Positions 57,448 to 64,000 of a stretch of 64,000 bases of DNA are shown here, piece by piece. Below the pieces are notes generated by a model, which worked only from the letters and a program-made list of their open reading frames with translations, had not been told where the DNA came from and searched no databases. The first letter of the stretch is position 1, and each line of letters opens with the position of its first letter. Source of the DNA: Hormiphora californensis. Lineage: Eukaryota; Ctenophora; Tentaculata; Cydippida; Pleurobrachiidae. Location: contig CM035359.1 of the NCBI GenBank assembly GCA_020137815.1, positions 2,041,845-2,105,844 on the forward strand, in the 5' to 3' direction. The translations under genes and the position numbers were made by a program.

Positions 57448-58006
57448 GGGGTAATAAGGGTGAAATGCGTGAATGGGCCGGGGGTCGGGGGGGGGGGGTC
57501 CAACCTATTTTTTGTATTTTTTTTGTACAAGCCCTACAAAAAAATATACAAAATTCTTGAAATAGAAGTAGTGCTTCGTAATTCTCGCATATAATGTGTT
57601 TGTAATAAAAATCCACGCCTATTGTTCAGCAAACACATAGCACTTTAACAACAGGCGTGGGTCAGTAAAACAAAGCAAGAGACTAATCGTGTGAAAGCAT
57701 ATGAATGCTTCTAGCCAATGTTTTTATTGTAAAACCTATAAAACAAAAAGTATAGGGTTTACAGGATTTTATTAGGCCCCTTTGTCATCTTCATAATCTC
57801 TCTCACACCGCCTCCCGAACAATGCACGGTGTGAAACGGGCCACGGGGGCCTTCTTTTCAGGATGGCCCGCGAGTTGTGATAAACGTGCATAATATTAGA
57901 ATTAGCATCTACTAGATTGCCTTCTCGAGCAGCTGGTACATCCCGTGCTGGAAACTATAAAACCAAGAGTTTCCCATCACTCAACAACACCACCACCAAC
58001 ACCAAC
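57448..58006. repeat. Duplicated cathepsin upstream region, copy 2
   Basis: Collinear with 54600-55177. It starts right at the empty-site half after the fold-back element. Confidence 0.85.
57956..57962 (+). promoter_or_regulatory. TATA box of cathepsin copy 2
   Basis: tataaaa 45 bp upstream of the ATG at 58007, with a cccatcactcaac initiator-like stretch about 25 bp downstream. Conserved between the duplicated units. Confidence 0.7.
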
Positions 58007-59014
58007 ATGAAGTTTCTGATCGTTCTACTGGTCGCCCTGGCCCACGCTAAGGACGATGGACTGAAGGTTATCCTGCAAAGTCCCACCAAGACCCTGGAGC
58101 TCTACAAGAAGTTCAAGGGAGAGCAACACCTCCAGTTTGGCTCTGCCGAGGAAGGGATGAGGTTCAGGATCTTCAAACTGAATGCCCATTATGTGGCCAG
58201 TGAGAACGATGTCGAGGGAGAGACCGCCCACTTCGCACTCAACATGTTCTCCACGATGACTGAGGCAGAAAAACAGCGATACCAGGGACTAAACGCCACC
58301 GGACACTCACCCAATCTACCCGACCTGAGGAGCCGAAGGGCCGTTGTTCCTGAACAGAAACTCTGGATGAACGAGGGTAAGGTGACTGCTGTCAAGAACC
58401 AGGGTTCCTGTGGATCTTGCTGGACTTTTGGAGCGGTGGGAGGGTTGGAGACCAGATATGCCATTGCGAGTGGTGTCCTGAGGAACTTCGCCGAGCAGGA
58501 GTACCTAGACTGTGTGTACGAGGGGCAGAAGGATGGTTGTAATGGAGGATGGCCAGATCACTGCTACACTCACTCCGCAGGAAATGGAAGGCTGGCTGCT
58601 ACCTCTGACTACCCCTACGCTGCATCAGATGGGGGATGCTCTGTTGGTTCTATCCCTAACGCCCTCGTCGCTGCCAAGATCTCAGGTTTCACCTCGGTGG
58701 GTTACGGAGAAACTGCGTGTATTGCCGCACTGGCTGAAGGATCCGTTTCCATGGCGATAGAGGTTACCAACCGGTTCCAGTCGTACTCAAGTGGTGTCCT
58801 CAAGGATACCACCTGTACCGGAAGCGTCAACCACGCCGTCACTGGAGTGGGTTACACTCCCGACTATGTTGTGGTAAAGAACTCCTGGGGAACCGCCTGG
58901 GGAGACGGAGGATTTGTCAAAATGACCCGAAACCATCACAACTGTGACCTATGGAATTACGTCAACTACGCTGACCTGACTGTCACGGGAGTATCTGATA
59001 ACTCTCCGGCATGA
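58007..59014 (+). CDS. Cathepsin L-like cysteine protease (papain family C1A)
   Basis: An intronless preproprotein of 335 residues. The start at 58007 is chosen because it gives a signal peptide (MKFLIVLLVALAHA), follows a TATA box and matches copy 1; an ATG 30 codons upstream lies in the 5' UTR region. The I29-type propeptide covers about residues 25-95 (RFRIFKLNAHYVASEN). The mature enzyme has the full catalytic set: Gln132 and Cys138 in NQGSCGSCWTF, His276 in VNHAVTGVGY, Asn292 in VVKNSWGTAWGDGGF. The catalytic Cys excludes silicatein, which has Ser. It is likely lysosomal or secreted. The frame ends at tga (59012-59014), just before an out-of-frame ShKT-coding stretch. A thyropin-like gene lies downstream. 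Confidence 0.92.
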   Translation: MKFLIVLLVALAHAKDDGLKVILQSPTKTLELYKKFKGEQHLQFGSAEEGMRFRIFKLNAHYVASENDVEGETAHFALNMFSTMTEAEKQRYQGLNATGHSPNLPDLRSRRAVVPEQKLWMNEGKVTAVKNQGSCGSCWTFGAVGGLETRYAIASGVLRNFAEQEYLDCVYEGQKDGCNGGWPDHCYTHSAGNGRLAATSDYPYAASDGGCSVGSIPNALVAAKISGFTSVGYGETACIAALAEGSVSMAIEVTNRFQSYSSGVLKDTTCTGSVNHAVTGVGYTPDYVVVKNSWGTAWGDGGFVKMTRNHHNCDLWNYVNYADLTVTGVSDNSPA

Positions 59015-59276
59015 TACCGCAACCAGCTACGACCCCCTCAAGACAAACAGCGATGACGTGGCAGTGCCCTGTGAAAACTCGGTCAAGGATTCCACCTGCA
59101 AGAGTTACGATGAAGCTTACGGGTACTGTGATGAGGCTTGGTTTGCGGAGGACTACTGTATGAAGTACTGTGGAACTTGCACCCCGGACGAGGGTGGAGA
59201 TGATGATGATGGGGAGTGTGCTAGCGGTACTGTGAGGTGCGATGACGGAGTCTGCCGACACGAGCACATGTGTTAA
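59015..59276 (+). CDS. ShKT plus LDLRa-like tail, one base out of frame with the cathepsin
   Basis: A frame open from before the cathepsin stop to taa at 59274-59276 encodes a six-cysteine ShKT pattern (CKSYDEAYGYCDEAW, then YCMKYCGTC), an Asp-rich linker and a short LDLRa-like piece (RCDDGVCRHEHMC). There is no start codon of its own with a leader. The most likely reading is that these domains are the C-terminus of the cathepsin, cut off by a single-base difference near 59010. Whether that is real or a sequencing error cannot be told here. Confidence 0.6.
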
Positions 59277-59305
59277 ACTGTACTGATAGAAAGTACCAGT
59301 GATTT

Positions 59306-59388
59306 TGTTGGTGACATAGACACCTGGCGCGACCCCCCACACATGTGTGCGGGGGTTGCACCAGGTGTCTATGTCACCACTCACCAAG
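59306..59388. mobile_element. Small hairpin MITE with 9-bp direct repeat
   Basis: Arms gtgacatagacacctgg and ccaggtgtctatgtcac; the inner stem closes around acatgt. cagtgattt flanks both sides (59297-59305, 59389-59397). It lies just 3' of the cathepsin. Confidence 0.7.
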
Positions 59389-59397
59389 CAGTGATTT

Positions 59398-59928
59398 AGA
59401 CTAATTGCATTGTTAAAATGATTTTATCAGAATCAGAAATGACTTTTTCATTATTTTCATTCAACCTTAAAAATTATTGAAGGCTGCACGTGCGGGTTGG
59501 TGCAGCGGGTGAGAGGGGTGCTCCTGGGCGAAGGAGCGGAGTGCGGGGATTTGGGTCATCGTGTGCTCTACTTCAACGGGCTTTCTAGTCAACCATAATG
59601 GGGGTGGATAATTATTGATGACGACGTTCCCCGGTTTTTTGCCCCTCCCCCATTATTCCACGTATTCCCATCAGATTCTGAGTGTCCAAGGGATCCTCCT
59701 CCCCAGGGGAAGTTTGGTAAACAATTGGATCTAGCTCAGGAGATTGTGATGTGTCCCGGTAATCAGGTACATTTATCTGCAACAATACTCACGCGTGATT
59801 TTTCAAGGTCACGCGTGATTTTTTCAAGGTCACGCGTGATTTTTCAAGGTCACGCATTCGACCCTTGGTGTTTATCACGTTCAATTGGAATCAGTATTAT
59901 ATAGTTTCTACGGATGTTCCCCACTCAG
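59398..59928. other. Intergenic or intronic spacer
   Basis: Contains three copies of tcacgcgtgattttt(t)caagg at about 59789-59850. Otherwise no feature I can support. The first exon of the downstream TIL/thyroglobulin gene was not found here. Confidence 0.4.
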
Positions 59929-62900
59929 ATATTTTATGAGGGTTGTCTGCCGTGTATTCAGACTTGCGGACAGTCCATATCATGGTGCTCAAGGTATAGT
60001 GCTCTTTTGTGTGTCTGTATTAATTGTCTGTATGTATTTTTATCATTATTTTATTAGAGAGGGAGGCGAGATAATTAGTTAAAACAATTGGTTAATTAAT
60101 TAATTAATTAATTAATTAACTAAAATTTGAAATGTAGGTTAACTGTAACAACACGATAAATTGTCTACTAATGAACTACTATATTGTGCAGGATTTGTAT
60201 CCCTATGGCATGTGGGTGCCCAATTGATAAGCCTGTACTAATTGGTAACGTGTGTTACAATCAGGAGGAATGTCAGAATGCTATTGATGGAGAAGGTAAG
60301 TTCAATAATTGATTCAACTCCAAACTGTTCCAGTTTAGGAAACAGTGAACAGAAATCTTTGGATTCCATAAAATATATCTCCTGAAATCTTTGAATGCTT
60401 TCTTTTTTGATCGATTCAATGCATGTAGTTAACTTTAGAAATGCGATGGATAGGATCCCCTGCATACAAATGTATTTTACATTAAAAAACCCCATTGATC
60501 TGCCTGTAACCTCTGATCACTTGTCCTCCCGATTGATTTTCAGCAGATGATCCTGTCGATCCTGACGATGATTGGAAACCCACTGATTCGAACTCTGCTG
60601 CACCAACCACTCACATGACGTCATATGACGTCACCACTCACATCACTCATGATCTCACAAACAAACCTGACCTCACAAGCACATATAAACCTGACCTCAC
60701 AAGCACATATAAACCTGACCTCACAAGCACATATAAACCTGAAAATGAAGCCACAAGCACATTTACCTATAAACCTGAAGATGATGCCACAAGCACATTC
60801 ACGTACCCAACTGACAATAAAGCCACAAGCACATTCACGTACCCAACTGACACTGCCGTCACGAGTGACGACTTCATGTCTCATAATCACAGTGAATACG
60901 TAACAAATCATGCTACAAGTGACCATCACACGGCAGAAGAAGCAACTATATATACCACGTTTTACGTCTCACCAAACGGAACAAATAATACACTTGAAAC
61001 CACTGATCCGAAATCTGACGAAATTACCGGAACCTGGGAGATTTGGAACGATCCAGATATACATACAAACACTCCCAGTGATTCAACCACCACCACCCCC
61101 AACAATTCAACCACCATCAACAATTCAACCACCATCACCACCACCAACCCAGATGAGACCGCTTATACTGAGCCCGCTACGGAGGACGGTGGATTTTTCT
61201 CTCCGAGTCCTACAATCATGATCGATCCCGCCGGCTCAACAACCGAGAAGGGTGTAACCGAAAGTACTGTAACAGACCAGGAAATTGTAGAGAGCCCAAG
61301 TCCGACTCCGATCATTGACCCCGTCCCCACCACGGATGTAACAACTAAACCTGCAGAGCCAACAGAATACTCCACCCAACCTTCCCCGAGTCCTACAGCT
61401 GATAATATTGAAGTCCCTACTGAGGCTGATGTCACTGAAGGTAATTTTATTTTAAATTTGACGTCGTGTTTTGGTTTTTGGCTGGACCCCTGTATAGATG
61501 ACAAGCTAGTTCTTAAACTTCCCAGCCCCCCCCCCCTACAGCTGCAATACCAATTATTAATTACATATTTCCCAGCGCCCCCTACTGCAATACTAATTAC
61601 TTATTTCCCAGCGCCCCCTACTGCAATACTAATTACATATTTCCCAGCGCCCCCTACTGCAATACTAATTACATATTTCCCAGCGCCCCCTACTGCAATA
61701 CTAATTACTTATTTCCCAGCGCCCCCTACTGCAATACTAATTACATATTTCCCAGCGCCCCCTACTGCAATACTAATTACTTACTTCCCAGCGCCCCCTA
61801 CTGCAATACTAATTACATATTTCCCAGCGCCCCCTACTGCAATACTAATTACTTATTTCCCAGCGCCCCCTACTGCAATACTAATTACATATTTCCCAGC
61901 GCCCCCTACTGCAATACTAATTACTTATTTCCCAGCGCCCCCTACTGCAATACTAATTACATATTTCCCAGCGCCCCCTACTGCAATACTAATTACTTAC
62001 TTCCCAGCGCCCCCTACTGCAATACTAATTACATATTTCCCAGCGCCCCCTACTGCAATACTAATTACTTATTTCCCAGCGCCCCCTACTGCAATACTAA
62101 TTACATATTTCCCAGCGCCCCCTACTGCAATACTAATTACATATTTCCCAGCGCCCCCTACTGCAATACTAATTACTTATTTCCCAGCTCCCCCTACTGC
62201 AATACTAATTACTTATTTCCCAGCGCCCCCTACTGCAATACTAATTACTTATTTCCCAGCGCCCCCTACTGCAATACTAATTACTTACTTCCCAGCGCCC
62301 CCTACTGACTGTATGGAGGTACCTGGCGAGATGGGGGGAGCACGGTGCACGGAGGACGGGTACTACAAGACAAAACAGGTAATAGCCGAGAGGGATGTGC
62401 TCTAGATACTTTCAGTCGTTTTACAAATCTTGAGTGCTCCATCAATTGATTATTGTGGAGAGCTATTAACAAAATTTCGTTTCTTATGATGATTCAAACT
62501 TGGACAACTCACAACAACAAAGTTTGCGGTATACTAAGTTAACATCCCCCTCCCCCAGTGTAACGGTAAAACTGGGTTCTGCAAGTGTGTAAGCAAGATG
62601 GGTGAAGTAGTGGGAGAGGAGGTCATGTTCGAAATGTGGAGTGGAGATTGTAGTAAGTAAAACATAATATATGGTCATTGTTTTGTTAAACCTCATTTTT
62701 AGACGGTCTAGCTAGGCGAATCTGGACATTGTTGATTGTAACTCCCCCTCCGCATTGAACGTGGTTACGAAGTCACCCCTATTATCGCATAACGTGATCT
62801 CCTGATAACAATGTAACCCCTTCCTAACAGATGAGGATGGTATCTATGAGCCACAACCTTGTTCCAACCCTGACATGGTTAATGTTAATTGTGTAAAGCC

Positions 62901-64000
62901 CGACAAGTACTGTGGTCACATGGACGCCATGGAGACGGATGAGGTAATTAATTAGGGGGTAATTAATTAGGGGGTAATTAATTAGGGGGGTGAGGGAGTG
63001 TGAGGGAGTGTGAGGGAGTGTGAGGGAGTGTGAGGGAGTGTGATGAGTGTGAGGGAGTGTGAGGGAGTGTGAGGGAGTGTGATGGAGTGTGATGGAGTGT
63101 GAGGGAGTGTGAGGGAGTGTGAGGGAGTGTGAGGGAGTGTGAGGGAGTGTGAGGGAGTGTGAGGGAGTGTGATGGAGTGTGAGGGAGTGTGAGGGAGTGT
63201 GAGGGAGTGTGAGTGAGTGTGAGGGAGTGTGAGGGATTGTACCTTTGAGCCACAACCTTGTTCCAACCCTGACATGGTTAATGTTAATTGTGTAAAGCCC
63301 GACAAGTACTGTGGTCACATGGACATCATGGAGACGGATGAGGTAATTAATTAGGGGGTAATTAATTAGGGGGTGAGGGAGTGTGAGGGAAGGAGTCTTG
63401 AGAGTAGGAAATGTCGGGTTGAGACGTGAGGGGTCGAGAACACAGGGAATTATAGGACTCCTTGATCATTATTATTATCTACCTCTCCCCAGAAGCCATG
63501 TCTCGCGGGATGTAACTGCCCAGAATCAGCACCCTACGTGACCGAAGATGGTCGATGTGTGGTCGAGGAGGCGTGCCCGGACATGCCCATGTGGGAGGAA
63601 ATATTGGGTGATTTCCTCAGACAAGCAAACGTTTCAAGATGGAATGAGATGAGAGAGGAACAGGGTGAGTAATGTTACCCAGAATCCAACAGGTGTTTGG
63701 ACCACGCGACCCCTAACAACCCCACTAACAAACCACCCTAACAACCCGCCCTAACAACCTCACTAACAACCGAATATTACCCAGAATCCGAGGTATTAGG
63801 AGGAGAACAAGTAGAGGACCCGACCTGTGTGGACGGGAACAGGAATTGTGTCAGTTGGTCATCACGATCGGGGGATCTGTGTACAACCCATGCATACATG
63901 AGGAAGAACTGCCGGAAGTCTTGTGGGACGTGCCCCATGGTATCGGTCCAGGGATCAGAAGTGGAGGTCGTTGTTACACGTGGGTTATGTTATATTTTAT
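59929..64000 (+). CDS. Secreted TIL - Thr-rich - thyroglobulin type-1 - TIL - ShKT protein (3' end beyond window)
   Basis: Exons in consistent phase: 59929-59993, 60192-60295, 60544-61440, 62296-62378, 62559-62652, 62831-62943, 63493-63664, 63785 onward. The first two form a TIL-like Cys-rich module (YEGCLPCIQTC, ACGCPIDKPVLIGNVC). The third is a long Thr/Ser/Pro-rich, mucin-like stretch of about 298 residues. Exons four and five make a thyroglobulin type-1 domain (ARCTEDGYYKTKQ, CNGKTGFCKCVSKMGE), a fold that in thyropins inhibits cathepsin L-type proteases. Next come PCSNPDMVNVNC and a TIL module (CNCPESAPYVTEDGRC), then ShKT (CVDGNRNCVSW ... CRKSCGTC). The first exon starts in phase 0 without a signal peptide, so 5' exons are missing. 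The last exon may stop at 63939 or run off the end. Confidence 0.7.
61545..62296 (+). repeat. 36-bp minisatellite of 3' splice sites (about 20 units)
   Basis: The unit is ctgcaatactaattacatat, ttcccagcgcccccta, repeated about 20 times with minor variants (cttatt, cttact). Each unit has a branch-point-like tactaat, a T/C tract and cag, followed by cgccccctactg, the first bases of the real exon at 62296. The array has no stop in the frame of the flanking exons, so it reads as about 20 copies of a 12-residue repeat if retained. Confidence 0.92.
62944..63243 (+). repeat. gtaattaattaggggg and gtgagggagt arrays after an exon
   Basis: Directly after the exon end (gatgag|gtaatt), gtaattaattaggggg occurs three times. 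About 25 units of gtgagggagtgtgagggagt type follow, with gatgga variants. Both units start with donor-like gtaatt or gtgagg. Confidence 0.85.
63244..63377 (+). pseudogene. Duplicated exon fragment of the thyroglobulin/TIL gene
   Basis: Sequence from gagccacaaccttgttccaa to gacggatgaggtaattaatt repeats 62849-62970 with one visible substitution (gacgcc to gacatc). It keeps its donor, but its 5' edge is the gtgagggagt array and lacks an acceptor, so it is probably not used as an exon. Confidence 0.75.

Noticed and set aside
58007-59014. Silicatein rather than cathepsin
   Set aside because: The catalytic position is Cys138 (GSCGSCW), whereas silicateins have Ser there.
60615-62405. A single 596-codon ORF as one exon
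   Set aside because: It spans a donor at 61441 and an acceptor at 62295 whose phases agree, so the repeat part is more likely intron. Retention is kept as a finding, not as the model.

Overview
This is an animal (eukaryotic) nuclear window. Most genes are split into short exons with GT...AG introns. The coding families are extracellular or membrane metazoan ones: kringle, fucolectin-like, sushi/CCP, MMP-type propeptide, hemopexin-like, TIMP, thyroglobulin type-1, TIL, ShKT, LDLRa and seven-helix receptors. TTAGGG-type repeats also occur. Small introns, ShKT and TIL modules and a cathepsin with a ShKT tail suit a marine invertebrate, perhaps non-bilaterian (sponge or cnidarian grade). I cannot name the species.

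Layout. 1-3.5 kb: dispersed repeats and a (TC)n tract. 3.6-4.8 kb (+): single-exon sulfotransferase-like gene. 5.3-8.1 kb (-): single-exon LDLRa seven-helix receptor. 8.1-16.5 kb: nested transposable elements, including a 1-kb palindrome with telomere-like repeats at its centre. 16.5-28.7 kb (+): exons of a mosaic secreted protein (kringle, two fucolectin-like domains, four CCP domains, an unrecognised region, then an MMP-like propeptide with a cysteine switch). 29.3-32.3 kb: apparently poor-quality sequence. 32.5-34.8 kb (-): Crypton-type tyrosine recombinase between terminal inverted repeats. 34.9-36.6 kb (+): hemopexin-like 3' exons, possibly the end of the mosaic gene. 37.0-40.4 and 43.0-46.1 kb: two copies, in opposite orientation, of a 3.1-3.4-kb element with 8-bp target duplications, filled with TTTGGCGCCAAA palindromes that match the E2F site. 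40.7-48.8 kb (-): a rhodopsin-like GPCR rebuilt as 11 coding exons in consistent phase (1353 bp). 51.3-54.4 kb (+): TIMP-like gene in 9 exons. 54.6-59.3 kb (+): a tandem duplication carrying a broken and an intact intronless cathepsin L-like gene, with a 1563-bp fold-back element in the second unit. 59.9-64.0 kb (+): a TIL, Thr-rich, thyroglobulin type-1, TIL and ShKT gene that runs off the window.

Together the locus holds an MMP-like protein, a TIMP-like inhibitor, papain-family proteases and a thyropin-like gene, so it looks like a cluster for extracellular proteolysis and its control.

The most unusual feature is that many intronic tandem arrays sit exactly on exon-intron junctions and repeat the real splice site in every unit: 5' sites at 17.87, 20.30, 23.90, 28.70, 47.41 and 62.94 kb, and 3' sites at 36.13 and 62.30 kb. 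In the two 3' arrays the unit length is a multiple of three, so alternative acceptors keep the reading frame.
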